From an uncultured Bacteroidales bacterium (lineage in GTDB: Bacteria; Bacteroidota; Bacteroidia; Bacteroidales; FEN-979), in the NCBI GenBank assembly GCA_903903985.1, contig CAIVAT010000054.1, positions 1 to 44,267 on the forward strand: DNA of 44,267 bases. Reading direction: 5' to 3'. Positions 25,675 through 34,633 of this stretch are shown in pieces. The notes beneath the pieces were generated by a model. The model saw nothing but the letters and a program-made list of their open reading frames with translations, made no database searches and had not been told where the DNA came from. The position numbers and the translations under genes are program-made. Numbering within the stretch: position 1 is the stretch's first letter; the number at the start of each line of letters is the position of its first letter.

Positions 25675-27162
25675 ATGTTGAACCAGAAATTACAGCAACG
25701 GTTAATTCAAAAGCTTTCGCCGCAGCAGGTGCTGGTGATGCGTTTATTGCAGGAACCGATCCTCTCGCTCGACCAGCGGATCAAACAGGAGATCGAAGAG
25801 AACCCGGCACTGGAGGAAGCCGCCACCGAGGAGGAGGAAGTTGACACGCTTGACGAGGAGGCCTCCATCGATTCGATTGATTCGGACGAAGATGAATTTT
25901 CGGAAATAGAACCTCCGGTCTCAGCCGATGATGAATTTACCTTTGAAGATTACGTCGACGAAGAGGAAATCCCTGAATACCGGCTCGTTTCCAACAATAA
26001 AAGTCCCGATGAAGTCACCCGGGAAATACCCATTGTTTCTGGCATCAGTTTCCAGGATTTTCTGATCAGCCAGATCGGATTGTATAAATTCACCGATAAA
26101 CAATATATCATCGCCACGACCATCATCGGCAACCTCGACGAATCGGGGTACCTTTGCCGCGAGATTCCTGCCCTGGCCGACGACCTTGCATTCAACCAGG
26201 CCATAGAAGCCACGCATGAAGAAATCCTGGAGGTGCTGAAAGCCGTGCAATCATTCGACCCGCCAGGCATCGCCGCCCGAAGTCTGCAGGAGTGCCTCCT
26301 GATCCAGCTTGAACACAAACCCGATCATACCTACACCATCGACCTGGCCATCATCATCCTCAGGTTCTATTTCGATGAATTCAGCAAGAAACATTACGAT
26401 AAAATCATTCAAAAAGGGAACATCTCGGAAGAGGAACTCAGGGAGGCCATCGCAGAAATACAGGCGTTGAACCCAAAACCTGGAAATACCATCTCGGAGG
26501 TGGCCCGCGACAGCCAGTATGTCGTTCCCGACTTCCTGATCACCAACAACAACGGAATCCTTGAATTGTCCCTCAACACCCGGTACACCCCCGAGTTGTC
26601 CCTGAACCGCGACTACATCAGCATGATGCATGAATATGGCGGTGCGAAGCGCAAGCCTGCCGAAAAAGATGCATTGACGTTCATCAAACAAAAACTTGAT
26701 TCAGCACGCGGGTTCATCGATGCCATCAAGCAACGCCAGGAAACCCTGTTCATCACCATGAAGGCCATCCTGGATTACCAGCTTGAATATTTTCTTACGG
26801 GAGACGATACCAAACTGAGGCCCATGATCCTGAAGGATATCGCCACCATCGTTTCCCTCGACATCTCTACCATTTCGCGCGTTGCCAACAGCAAATACGT
26901 GCAAACACCTTTTGGCACCCTTGCCCTGAAAAGCTTTTTCAGCGAATCGATGCTGAATACCGAGGGGGAGGAAATTTCGACCAGGGAAATCAAGAAGATC
27001 CTCTCCGATACCATCGAAACCGAGACCAAATCGAAACCGCTTACCGATGATGAACTGGTTGACCTGCTGAAAATAAAAGGGTACAACATTGCGCGCCGTA
27101 CCATTGCCAAATACCGCAAGCAATTGAATATCCCGGTTGCCCGTCTTAGAAAAGAACTTTAA
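25675..27162 (+). CDS. rpoN: RNA polymerase sigma-54 factor
   Basis: The ATG at 25675 gives 495 residues starting MLNQKLQQRLIQKLSPQQVL, the normal RpoN beginning. Region I is followed by NPALEE and an acidic region II (EEEEVDTLDEEASIDSID). The core-binding domain spans roughly 110-300. The helix-turn-helix is in KDIATIVSLDISTISRVANS, and the C-terminal RpoN box is ARRTIAKYRKQ. Sigma-54 reads -24/-12 promoters with enhancer-binding activators; none is in this window. It is likely co-transcribed with the membrane protein that starts 11 bases after its stop. Confidence 0.96.
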   Translation: MLNQKLQQRLIQKLSPQQVLVMRLLQEPILSLDQRIKQEIEENPALEEAATEEEEVDTLDEEASIDSIDSDEDEFSEIEPPVSADDEFTFEDYVDEEEIPEYRLVSNNKSPDEVTREIPIVSGISFQDFLISQIGLYKFTDKQYIIATTIIGNLDESGYLCREIPALADDLAFNQAIEATHEEILEVLKAVQSFDPPGIAARSLQECLLIQLEHKPDHTYTIDLAIIILRFYFDEFSKKHYDKIIQKGNISEEELREAIAEIQALNPKPGNTISEVARDSQYVVPDFLITNNNGILELSLNTRYTPELSLNRDYISMMHEYGGAKRKPAEKDALTFIKQKLDSARGFIDAIKQRQETLFITMKAILDYQLEYFLTGDDTKLRPMILKDIATIVSLDISTISRVANSKYVQTPFGTLALKSFFSESMLNTEGEEISTREIKKILSDTIETETKSKPLTDDELVDLLKIKGYNIARRTIAKYRKQLNIPVARLRKEL

Positions 27163-27172
27163 ACTGCAGGGC

Positions 27173-27787
27173 ATGACCGAGACACGACTTGCCAGGATCA
27201 TCTCCTATCTCTTTCATCCGCTGCTGATGCCTTTGTACATCCTGCTGCTCCTTTTAAACCTCAGCACGTTCCTGTCACGCTCGCTTCCTTTCCCCTATAA
27301 AATGGCCCTGACCGGCGTGGTAATTTTAACAACCATCCTGTTCCCGCTATTTCTCACCTGGATGTTGCTGCGACTCAGGATCATCACATCGTTGTTTATG
27401 GACAAAATGGAAGAGCGAACCTTCCCGATCCTCGCCATCTCCGTGTTTTATTATCTCACGTATTTTCTCCTGAGGGGGATTCACATATCCGTCATATTCA
27501 GCTACTACATGCTGGGCGCAACCCTGCTGGCCATCCTGTCGCTTGTGGTAAATTTTTACAGGAAAGTCAGCCTGCACATGATTGCAGCTGGAAGTTTCAC
27601 GGGGTTGTTCCTGGGGCTTTCACTGAATTTCGGGATCAATTTGAACATTGCCATACTGGCCGGGATCCTGCTGGGTGGAATCATTGGCTTTGCAAGGTTA
27701 AAATCAAACTCCCATCAACCGGCCGAAATATATTCAGGCTATGCGATGGGAGTTCTCGTTATGACTGTTTTAATGACCCTCCTCTGA
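27173..27787 (+). CDS. Integral membrane protein, possibly PAP2-related
   Basis: The protein has 204 residues and six or so membrane helices. It is not recognised with certainty. FMDKMEERTFPILA, RKVSLHMIAAGSFTG and ARLKSNSHQPAEIYSGYAMG line up loosely with the three PAP2 phosphatase motifs, the last as R-x5-H-x3-E. The catalytic first and second motifs are not fully kept, so it may be an inactive or distant relative. Lipid phosphatase activity is only a guess. It follows rpoN at 10 bases, and its stop directly abuts the stop of the convergent barrel gene. Confidence 0.7.
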   Translation: MTETRLARIISYLFHPLLMPLYILLLLLNLSTFLSRSLPFPYKMALTGVVILTTILFPLFLTWMLLRLRIITSLFMDKMEERTFPILAISVFYYLTYFLLRGIHISVIFSYYMLGATLLAILSLVVNFYRKVSLHMIAAGSFTGLFLGLSLNFGINLNIAILAGILLGGIIGFARLKSNSHQPAEIYSGYAMGVLVMTVLMTLL

Positions 27788-28483
27788 TCAGAAGGGCATC
27801 AGGAGGAACCCAACCGAAATCGGGTACATGTCGGGGCCCTTGCCTTTTACGAAAACACTTGAAAGGGAATAATAACCGTTGACGTTAAACCACTTGTATC
27901 CAACGCGCAGCGTGGGACCGTATGCAAATTTCTCAATGTTCTTGATGCCTTTGAATGAAGCTTTCAGCGTATTGGCTGATTTGAACAGGTAGTCATCACC
28001 AACCCATTTTGAATGACCGTAAACCATGTATCCAACTTTAAAACCGGCTCCCACGGTCACCTTGCTTTTTGTTTTCAGCCGAATTTCAATCGGGATTTCA
28101 AGGTAGGGCATGGTCAGCTTGCTGCGTTTGTAGCTTAAGCTATCCTCAATTTTAACAAACTGAAAATTAACACTGTCGCCCTGATACCGGTAGTTCCAAT
28201 AGAGGTTGTGAATGCTGATGCCCAAACCGATCGCAAAACTGAAATTGCTTTTGCCCAGGGGCATGTTATAAGTGCCTAAAACCTGTACTCCCTGGTTGAT
28301 GGCACGGGTTTTCATACCATCTGCGGTATTCAGCCAAAAATCATTAAACAATCCAACACCAATGCTGATCTTCTTTTTGGTTGACGGATTGACTATCTGC
28401 GCCAGACCGGAATGGGGAACAAATATGGTTATACATAGCATGATTACGGTGAGGCTGATCATGATTTTCTTCAGGCTTTTCAT
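27788..28483 (-). CDS. Outer membrane beta-barrel protein (PorT-like fold)
   Basis: The protein has 231 residues with a signal peptide ending around GLAQ. The mature part alternates hydrophobic and polar residues in strands typical of small outer-membrane barrels, for example KKISIGVGLFNDFWL, FSFAIGLGISIHNLYW, LEIPIEIRLKTKSKVTVGAG, and a C-terminal FLLMPF ending in an aromatic residue. The general OMP_b-brl_2/PorT class fits, but the function is unknown. It has its own promoter box 21 bases upstream of the start and is transcribed alone. Confidence 0.8.
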   Translation of the reverse strand: MKSLKKIMISLTVIMLCITIFVPHSGLAQIVNPSTKKKISIGVGLFNDFWLNTADGMKTRAINQGVQVLGTYNMPLGKSNFSFAIGLGISIHNLYWNYRYQGDSVNFQFVKIEDSLSYKRSKLTMPYLEIPIEIRLKTKSKVTVGAGFKVGYMVYGHSKWVGDDYLFKSANTLKASFKGIKNIEKFAYGPTLRVGYKWFNVNGYYSLSSVFVKGKGPDMYPISVGFLLMPF

Positions 28484-28504
28484 AGAATGATTTTTTGCTG
28501 GCTA

Positions 28505-28512
28505 CAAAAGTA
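28505..28512 (-). promoter_or_regulatory. Promoter -7 box for the barrel protein
   Basis: Minus strand TACTTTTG, an exact TAnnTTTG match, with the start codon 21 bases downstream. Confidence 0.5.
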
Positions 28513-28556
28513 GCTATTAATAGGCTAAATAACGATCGATTGGCTGGAAAATTGGA

Positions 28557-29465
28557 TCAGCCCCATAAGTTTTCCGGATAAACGCCCACCTGCACCAGTT
28601 CACGGATACTTTTCACCACGGTCATCCGATCCTCCTTGTAGGTCATTCCGAACCATTTTTCGTTGCAATGGAGGATCTTCACGGTTGCCTGCTGCGACTT
28701 GATGAGATCATTGACAACGCTCGGAATATAAAATTCAGCCTTCAGGTTCCCGGCATTTTTTTCGATGAATGTTGCGAATCCCTCCTTCAGAAAACTGAAA
28801 AAGGATGGCGTGAATCCCCAGAAGTTCATGGAAACAATGGTGTCACCGGGAATTGACACCGGTTGTTCCTTTTCGTTCAGGTAGACGATCCCGGTATCTG
28901 TCCGCCCGATATGCGTGCGCTCAACAACATCAACGAGCAGGGAATAGCCATCTGGCTGACAAACTCCGCGCGACACTGCACCGAATTCCGACAAGGTATT
29001 GGCAACAAGATAGCCAACCATGCAGTAATCGCTTGCCCGCTCCGGAGTCCAGTCTTTATAATACGTTGCAAGGGCTTCGAATGCACCGCGGCCATAAAAG
29101 TCATCGGCATTGATCACTGCAAACGGCCCGTTGATCTTGCCCTCTGCCATCATCACCGCATGGCCGGTTCCCCATGGTTTGCTCCGGTCGTCAGGGATCG
29201 TGATGCCCACAGGGACCATCCAGGTTTCCTGGAATACATAATCGATGGCAATTCTGTCTTTCAACCGCTCTACAAAGATCTCTTTGAATTCATCCTCGAT
29301 GGACTCCTTGATGATGAAAATCACCTTGCCGAACCCGGCCCGGATGGCGTCGTAGATTGAATAATCAATGATGGTCTCACCGGATGGGCCTACCTGGTCA
29401 AGCTGTTTGAGCCCGCCATACCGGCTGCCCATGCCGGCTGCAAGAATCAATAATGTTGGTTTCAT
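28557..29465 (-). CDS. Sugar-1-phosphate nucleotidyltransferase
   Basis: The ATG at 29465 gives 302 residues; the frame is open to 29492 without better starts. The nucleotidyltransferase signature LLILAAGMGSRYGGLKQLDQ is at the start, with VGPSGETIIDYSIYDAIRAG next and the metal-binding FAVINADDFYG near residue 110. It would make an NDP-sugar from a sugar 1-phosphate and a nucleotide triphosphate. Which sugar cannot be read from the sequence. Its neighbour is a sugar MFS transporter transcribed ahead of it on the same strand, so both may serve use of one imported sugar. Confidence 0.88.
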   Translation of the reverse strand: MKPTLLILAAGMGSRYGGLKQLDQVGPSGETIIDYSIYDAIRAGFGKVIFIIKESIEDEFKEIFVERLKDRIAIDYVFQETWMVPVGITIPDDRSKPWGTGHAVMMAEGKINGPFAVINADDFYGRGAFEALATYYKDWTPERASDYCMVGYLVANTLSEFGAVSRGVCQPDGYSLLVDVVERTHIGRTDTGIVYLNEKEQPVSIPGDTIVSMNFWGFTPSFFSFLKEGFATFIEKNAGNLKAEFYIPSVVNDLIKSQQATVKILHCNEKWFGMTYKEDRMTVVKSIRELVQVGVYPENLWG

Positions 29466-29478
29466 AGTGCGTTTTTTC

Positions 29479-29571
29479 ACCACAACAGGCACAATAGGAC
29501 ACAGTAGGAAATTTGACTAAATATTTTCTCTGTTGTGTTTCCCTCTTGAGCCCTATCGTGTCTGGTGTGGT
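29479..29571. repeat. Inverted repeat in the transporter-nucleotidyltransferase gap
   Basis: ACCACAACAGGCACAATAGG (29479-29498) and CCTATCGTGTCTGGTGTGGT (29552-29571) are complementary at 17 of 20 positions, with a 53-base spacer containing CTGTTGTGTTTCCC. The block fills most of the 140-base gap between two same-strand genes. Confidence 0.65.
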
Positions 29572-29605
29572 TGATTTTTCTTTTTACTAACCCGTGCAGG
29601 GGTTT

Positions 29606-30955
29606 TTATTTCCAGGATCGCAATTTATGCCCCGAAAGGGCATAGTAAAAAATATAAAGATAACAGGGGATTAAAATCCAATAAGCCTGTTGCGGGCTGA
29701 ACAGATCAACCATCCGGCCATAAAGCAGCGGCAGCAAGGCGCCTCCTGCAATTCCCATGATCAGCAGCGAAGACCCGATCTTCGTGAACCTGCCCAGCCC
29801 ATCGATGGCCAGGGGCCAGATCGCCGGCCACATGATTGCATTGGCCAGCCCCATCATGGCAATGAAGAATACGGACAGATCAAAAGGAAGGACCAGGGAG
29901 AACCCGGGTAAGGAGAATGAAAAAGTGGTTTGATAATGAATTCCGGCCGTAAAGATGGCTAAAACACCGAACACGATCCCCAGCAGGGCCGAAATCATCA
30001 GTGCTTTATCCTGTTTCAGGTATTTTGGAATGGTGATGATCCCGATGATATAACCCAACACCATGGCCGCCAGGGTGTAAGAGGCGAAATATTTTGCGAG
30101 TTCAAATGAAAAACCCTGGGCTTTGCCGTAATTGATGATGGTATCCACCGCAACCACTTCCACCCCCACATATACAAAAATAGCGATGACCCCCAGCACC
30201 AGCTGAGGAAATTGAAAGACATTTTTTTTCGCTTTATTGGTTGATGAAGTTGATTGGTCTTCTTTGTCGGTATCGATATCGGGAAGGGCCGAGAACCGCA
30301 ACAATACGGCCAGGATGACCAGCGCCACCGCCATGATGATGTAAGGCAGGATGATCCTGCCCGCCAGGTCGTTGAGCACCATGTTTTTTTGCAGATCATC
30401 CATCGTTCCCAGCAAGGTTTTATCATAGCGGTCCATGCCTTTCAATACGATGGCGCCCAGTATCAGCGGACTGATCACACCTGCAATTTTATTGCAGATC
30501 CCCATGATGCTGATCCGCTTTGCAGCACTTTCAAGCGGCCCCAGGATGGTGACATAGGGGTTGGAGGCCGTTTGCAGCACAGCAAGCCCTGTTCCCTGAA
30601 CAAACAGTCCGGTGAGAAACAGTCCGTACATGCGTGTGTAGGCTGCCGGGATAAAGATCAGGGCGCCAAGAGCCATCAGCAACAAACCCAGCGACATCCC
30701 GTTCTTAAACCCGGTTTTGTGCAGCACAAACGACGAGGGGATTGCCATGACAAAGTAGGAAATATAAAAAGCAAACGCAACGAAATAGGATTCAAAATTA
30801 TTCTTTTCACAGGCAATTTTCAGGAAAGGGATCAGCACGGAATTAAGCCAGGTTACAAACCCGAAGATGAAGAAAAATACGCCGATGATCGTGATGGAAA
30901 GAATGTAATTTCCCTTTGATTGGCTGGTAAGCGGTAATCCTGACTGGTTTGCCAT
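29606..30955 (-). CDS. Sugar MFS transporter (FucP/GluP-like, FHS family)
   Basis: The protein has 449 residues and 12 membrane helices. The start region FFFIFGFVTWLNSVLIPFLK is characteristic of the fucose/glucose/galactose:H+ symporter family. Later FVQGTGLAVLQTASNPYVTI and GLANAIMWPAIWPLAIDGLG match the family's second and tenth helix motifs. It brings a hexose or N-acetylhexosamine across the inner membrane by proton symport (family-level). A promoter box lies 41 bases upstream. It is probably co-transcribed with the nucleotidyltransferase downstream. Confidence 0.92.
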   Translation of the reverse strand: MANQSGLPLTSQSKGNYILSITIIGVFFFIFGFVTWLNSVLIPFLKIACEKNNFESYFVAFAFYISYFVMAIPSSFVLHKTGFKNGMSLGLLLMALGALIFIPAAYTRMYGLFLTGLFVQGTGLAVLQTASNPYVTILGPLESAAKRISIMGICNKIAGVISPLILGAIVLKGMDRYDKTLLGTMDDLQKNMVLNDLAGRIILPYIIMAVALVILAVLLRFSALPDIDTDKEDQSTSSTNKAKKNVFQFPQLVLGVIAIFVYVGVEVVAVDTIINYGKAQGFSFELAKYFASYTLAAMVLGYIIGIITIPKYLKQDKALMISALLGIVFGVLAIFTAGIHYQTTFSFSLPGFSLVLPFDLSVFFIAMMGLANAIMWPAIWPLAIDGLGRFTKIGSSLLIMGIAGGALLPLLYGRMVDLFSPQQAYWILIPCYLYIFYYALSGHKLRSWK

Positions 30956-30996
30956 GGAGCGGGAGTTGGTGCGGAATGGTGAATGATTGAACGAGG

Positions 30997-31004
30997 CAAA
31001 TGTA
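30997..31004 (-). promoter_or_regulatory. Promoter -7 box for the sugar transporter
   Basis: Minus strand TACATTTG, an exact TAnnTTTG match, 41 bases upstream of the start codon. Confidence 0.5.
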
Positions 31005-31052
31005 GGGAATTATCCCGAAAAACAGGAGCTGCCCGGCAAAGAGGCTGGTAAA

Positions 31053-32975
31053 TCATCTACACATCTGGCGGGCTGCATCGGCTGCCGGCTGATATCCCAA
31101 CCCGGCTGCATGCTTCAGATCGAGGCAGGCGGCATCACTGTTCCTTAAATAAAATTCCGCCAGTCCCCTGCTGTAATATGCCTCGGCATAATCTGGCTTC
31201 AACCTGATTGCCATTGAATAATTGCTGATGGCCTCTTCATAGCGCTGTTCGCTGTAAAAGACAACACCCCGGTTGAAGTATGCATCTGCATGGTCTGGCT
31301 TTAGTTCAATCACTTTATTGTAGTCGTCCAGCGCCTCTTCATTCCTTTTTTCATAGAAAAAAAGATTTCCCCGGTTATAGTATGCCTGAACAAAACCGGG
31401 ATTCAGTTCAATTGCTTTGGTGTAGTCTTGAAGCGCCTCAGCGTTTCTTTTTTCCTTGATGAAAATTTTGCCCCGGTTATAGTATGCCTGAGCATAACCA
31501 GGGTTTAACCCGATCGCCCTGGTGTAGTCTTTCAGTGCTTCTTCCTCCCTTTTTTCGATGATATACAGATTTCCCCGGTTATAGTATGCCTGAACAAAAC
31601 CGGGGTTCAGTTCAATCGATTTGTTGAAATCACTCAGCGCCTCTGCATTTCTGTTTTCCCCTACCAAGGCAATCCCCCTGTTATAATAAGCATAATCAAT
31701 GTTTTGATACCGGCTGATGACATCATTCCACAGGCTGATGTCATTTTTCCAGATACCGCATCTGGCATAGGTTGTAACAGAAAAGAACAGTGTGAATGCG
31801 ACCAGTGTGATGATCGCGACCAGCTTCTGATGTTTGCTCCATAAAAAACTCAGCCCCTCGCCTGCCAGATAGAAAATCCCAATGGAAGGGATGTAGCTGT
31901 ACCTGTCTGCCATGATCACCCTGCCAACTGGCAATAACTGCAATACCAGGAAAATAGTGACGGTATAAAATCCCACGCCGAAAAGCAACTTTTTGGTGAA
32001 TCGCAGCGAATAAACAATAATTGCCACAAGACCCAAGAAGGCCGGGAGATATGCATAATACCAGGACGGAATGGCAGCACCGCTCCTGACCATGTATGGA
32101 TAAACAGCACTCAGGTTCAGTGGAATTAACAACTTAAACAAGTAATTGATGAAAGCATAATTGGCAAAGACGAACCGCTGAAGGAAAGTGTAGGTGGCGA
32201 TTTCAGTCAAAGCGTCGGTTGATTGTTGCGCAAGAACAGCCACCACTCCGATCGCAATGGCAAGCAGGAAGAATGGCGCTTTTTCAAGAACGGTCCTGGC
32301 ATTGAATTGCCTTCCCTTAAAATAATCCGTCAGCACCAATACCAACGGAAGTGAAGCGGCCATTGCCTTTGAAAGCAGCGAAACCACAAAAAGGGCTAAA
32401 GCCAGGAGATAAAATTTTTTATGGCGGCCATTCAGATACTTCAGATAGCAAACATAGGATGCAAGAAAGAAGAGGGTATAAAGCAGGTCTTTCAATTCTG
32501 CCGCCCAGGCAACCGATTCAACGTGTAACGGGTGAATGCCGAATAAAAGAGCGGCAACCACTGCGACCATTGGCTTGTCACTCAGGAGATAAACCGCATA
32601 GAAAACAAGAACAACATTCACCAGGTGCAACAATAGGTTCACCGTGTGATAGCCGGTTGCATTCAATCCGAAAAAATGATACTCGGCGGCCAGGACCAGC
32701 ATGGTAACCGGGTGGTAATTCCCCGAAACATACCGTGAAAACAACGCTTTCAGGTTGAGGGAAAAGATCATGGGATTGTTTGTTATATATCGGTCATCAT
32801 CCCATGACAGCAAACTGTTTTGAAAAACAGGAAAATAGGCAATGACGGAAATCAACAGGATCAAAGCCAGGACACCGTAGTATTTCCTCCATTCAAAACT
32901 GTTACTTGTCTGAATCGCTTTTCGCGGAGTTTTTCCCCCGGGCTGAGAATGCTTTTTTTCGCTTTTTCTTTTCAT
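31053..32975 (-). CDS. Membrane protein with GT-C-like N-terminus and six TPR repeats
   Basis: The protein has 640 residues. The N-terminal two thirds has about ten membrane helices. The first loop carries LLSWDDDRYITNNPMI, an acidic motif at the place where GT-C glycosyltransferases keep their catalytic Asp, and HPLHVESVAWAAELKDLLYT follows. This layout is like the eukaryotic TMTC O-mannosyltransferases and related bacterial proteins. The C-terminal part has six 34-residue TPRs (units such as AYYNRGNLFFYEKRNEEAL), very alike at DNA level, and ends in DAARQMCR. A membrane glycosyltransferase that binds proteins through its TPRs is an inference. It is transcribed alone; a weak box (TATCTTTA, minus, 32999-33006) lies upstream. 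Confidence 0.82.
   Translation of the reverse strand: MKRKSEKKHSQPGGKTPRKAIQTSNSFEWRKYYGVLALILLISVIAYFPVFQNSLLSWDDDRYITNNPMIFSLNLKALFSRYVSGNYHPVTMLVLAAEYHFFGLNATGYHTVNLLLHLVNVVLVFYAVYLLSDKPMVAVVAALLFGIHPLHVESVAWAAELKDLLYTLFFLASYVCYLKYLNGRHKKFYLLALALFVVSLLSKAMAASLPLVLVLTDYFKGRQFNARTVLEKAPFFLLAIAIGVVAVLAQQSTDALTEIATYTFLQRFVFANYAFINYLFKLLIPLNLSAVYPYMVRSGAAIPSWYYAYLPAFLGLVAIIVYSLRFTKKLLFGVGFYTVTIFLVLQLLPVGRVIMADRYSYIPSIGIFYLAGEGLSFLWSKHQKLVAIITLVAFTLFFSVTTYARCGIWKNDISLWNDVISRYQNIDYAYYNRGIALVGENRNAEALSDFNKSIELNPGFVQAYYNRGNLYIIEKREEEALKDYTRAIGLNPGYAQAYYNRGKIFIKEKRNAEALQDYTKAIELNPGFVQAYYNRGNLFFYEKRNEEALDDYNKVIELKPDHADAYFNRGVVFYSEQRYEEAISNYSMAIRLKPDYAEAYYSRGLAEFYLRNSDAACLDLKHAAGLGYQPAADAARQMCR
31157..31700. 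repeat. 102-bp coding repeats (TPR array)
   Basis: Six TPR units are encoded by about 102 bp each. The units share long identical words, for example CCCCGGTTATAGTATGCCTG at three unit boundaries on the plus strand. This indicates recent internal duplication. Confidence 0.75.
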
Positions 32976-33049
32976 GAATGGCTGAAGGATGCGGGGTGTA
33001 AAGATAAAAATTTTAACTCACCTGGTTTTTCCCCCAGCCAGTCCGCCTT

Positions 33050-33748
33050 TTATACCCCCATCTCATCCGTTGCAGTTCCGCTTTCATCCCTGAACAGCTT
33101 CTTATGCTTGATCATCTTCCCGTCCACGATAAAAACGATCGATTCGGCGATGTTAGTCGAATAACCGGCGATACGGTCGATCTGTGTCAGGATGATCATC
33201 AGGTTGGTGGCCACCACGATCACTTCGGTTTTGTGCATCATCTCGTCGAGGATCCTGGCTGAAATTGACTGCACTTTCTGTTCGATCGCACTGGCGGAAG
33301 TAAAGATATCCTTGACAAAAGTGGTGTTGCGTGAGTTCAGGATGTTGATGACATCCTTCACGATCAGGTCGGCCATATTTGCCAGTTCATCCACGTGGAG
33401 TTCGGTCAGGATCTCATTGTAATCACTCACTCCTTCAACCTTTGCCGAAATATTCACTGCAAGGTCACCAAGGCGCTCCAGGTCGTTGTTCATCTTCAGT
33501 GCCGACATGATCAGGCGCAGATCCGTTGCCACCGGCTGGGTGAGTGCAAAAATGCGCTGGCACAGCTTGTCAATTTTCACATCCAGCTTATCTACCTTGT
33601 TGTCTTTGTCGACAACCTGCTGTGCAAGTTCGATGTTGCATGTCAGCAGCGCTTCAAGCGAATTGTGCACCTGGTCGTAAACGAGGTTTCCCATCTTGAG
33701 GAGCCGCTTGTTCAGTTTTCCCAGTTCTTGTTCAAAATGACGTTCCAT
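33050..33748 (-). CDS. phoU: Phosphate transport system regulator PhoU
   Basis: The ATG at 33748 (MERHFEQELGKLNKRLLKMG) gives 232 residues; the longer frame reads through a hairpin and is rejected. Two repeated three-helix PhoU domains are seen, with the metal-binding pattern in MNNDLERLGDLAVNISAKVE near residue 85 and IDRIAGYSTNIAESIVFIV in the second repeat. PhoU restrains Pst transport and phosphate-starvation signalling when phosphate is plentiful. It is the last gene of the porin-pst operon. Confidence 0.94.
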   Translation of the reverse strand: MERHFEQELGKLNKRLLKMGNLVYDQVHNSLEALLTCNIELAQQVVDKDNKVDKLDVKIDKLCQRIFALTQPVATDLRLIMSALKMNNDLERLGDLAVNISAKVEGVSDYNEILTELHVDELANMADLIVKDVINILNSRNTTFVKDIFTSASAIEQKVQSISARILDEMMHKTEVIVVATNLMIILTQIDRIAGYSTNIAESIVFIVDGKMIKHKKLFRDESGTATDEMGV

Positions 33749-33763
33749 ATAGTTGGTTTTTTT

Positions 33764-33787
33764 ATCCCCATGCTGAAGCATGGGGAT
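33764..33787. repeat. Perfect 11-bp hairpin between pstB and phoU
   Basis: ATCCCCATGCT (33764-33774) and AGCATGGGGAT (33777-33787) are perfect complements with a 2-base loop. In the direction of transcription (minus) an A-run and not a T-run follows, so a classical terminator is unlikely. It may limit or stabilise the part of the transcript encoding PstB or PhoU. Confidence 0.75.
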
Positions 33788-33799
33788 AGAAGGGTGGTT

Positions 33800-34558
33800 T
33801 TAACCAAACCTCCCTGTGATGTATTCTTCCGTGTGCTTTTTATCGGGTGTGGTAAAGATTTTCCTTGTTTTTCCATACTCAATCAGTTCCCCGAGATAAA
33901 AAAATGCTGTAAGGTCGCTCACCCGGGCAGCTTGCTGCATGTTGTGGGTAACGATCACGATGGTATAGCTCTTTTTTAACTCATGGATCAACTCTTCGAT
34001 TTTTGCCGTGGAAATCGGGTCAAGTGCGCTGGCCGGCTCATCCATCAGGATAATTTCGGGTTCCACCGCAAGGGTGCGCGCAATGCACATTCGCTGCTGC
34101 TGGCCGCCCGACAATGCCATGGCAGAATCATTCATCCGGTCTTTCACTTCTTCCCATATGAATGCCTTTTTAAGCGAACTTTCAACAATTTCCTCCAGTT
34201 TTGTCTTGTTGTTGATCCCATTGATTCGCGGGCCATAGGCAACATTTTCGAAAATCGACTTTGCAAAAGGATTTGACTTTTGAAAAACCATTCCCACTTT
34301 TTTCCGTAAATTGACTACATCGATTTGTTTGTCGTAAATATTAAGGGAGTCCACCAGCACCTCCCCGGTGATCCTGACACCGGGGATCAGGTCGTTCATG
34401 CGGTTCAGGGTTCGGAGAAAGGTGGATTTGCCGCATCCCGACGGCCCGATAAAGGCGGTGACCTCCTTCTCGGGAATGTCCATGGTGATGGAGTTCAAAG
34501 CCATCTTTGCTCCGTAATAGAGACTTAAATCCCTCGTTTTAATTTTAGTTTCTTTCAT
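33800..34558 (-). CDS. pstB: Phosphate ABC transporter ATPase PstB
   Basis: The protein has 252 residues. Walker A is GPSGCGKST near 38-46, the signature motif is LSGGQQQR, and Walker B is [13 protein letters not shown]. The family-specific [20 protein letters not shown] and [20 protein letters not shown] are present. It powers phosphate import through PstC/PstA. A 75-base gap with GCGTCTTA words separates it from pstA. Confidence 0.96.
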   Translation of the reverse strand: MKETKIKTRDLSLYYGAKMALNSITMDIPEKEVTAFIGPSGCGKSTFLRTLNRMNDLIPGVRITGEVLVDSLNIYDKQIDVVNLRKKVGMVFQKSNPFAKSIFENVAYGPRINGINNKTKLEEIVESSLKKAFIWEEVKDRMNDSAMALSGGQQQRMCIARTLAVEPEIILMDEPASALDPISTAKIEELIHELKKSYTIVIVTHNMQQAARVSDLTAFFYLGELIEYGKTRKIFTTPDKKHTEEYITGRFG

Positions 34559-34574
34559 TATTCAAATCAATATA

Positions 34575-34606
34575 TTTTTCGCGTCTTAGCGTCTTAGCGG
34601 TGAAAA
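34575..34606. repeat. GCGTCTTA iterated word between pstA and pstB
   Basis: TTTTCGCGTCTTAGCGTCTT followed by AGCGGTGAAAAA contains the GCGTCTTA word about three times in the short gap before the pstB start. Confidence 0.6.
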
Positions 34607-34633
34607 ATGATTTTTCAAAAACCAAACTCAGTA

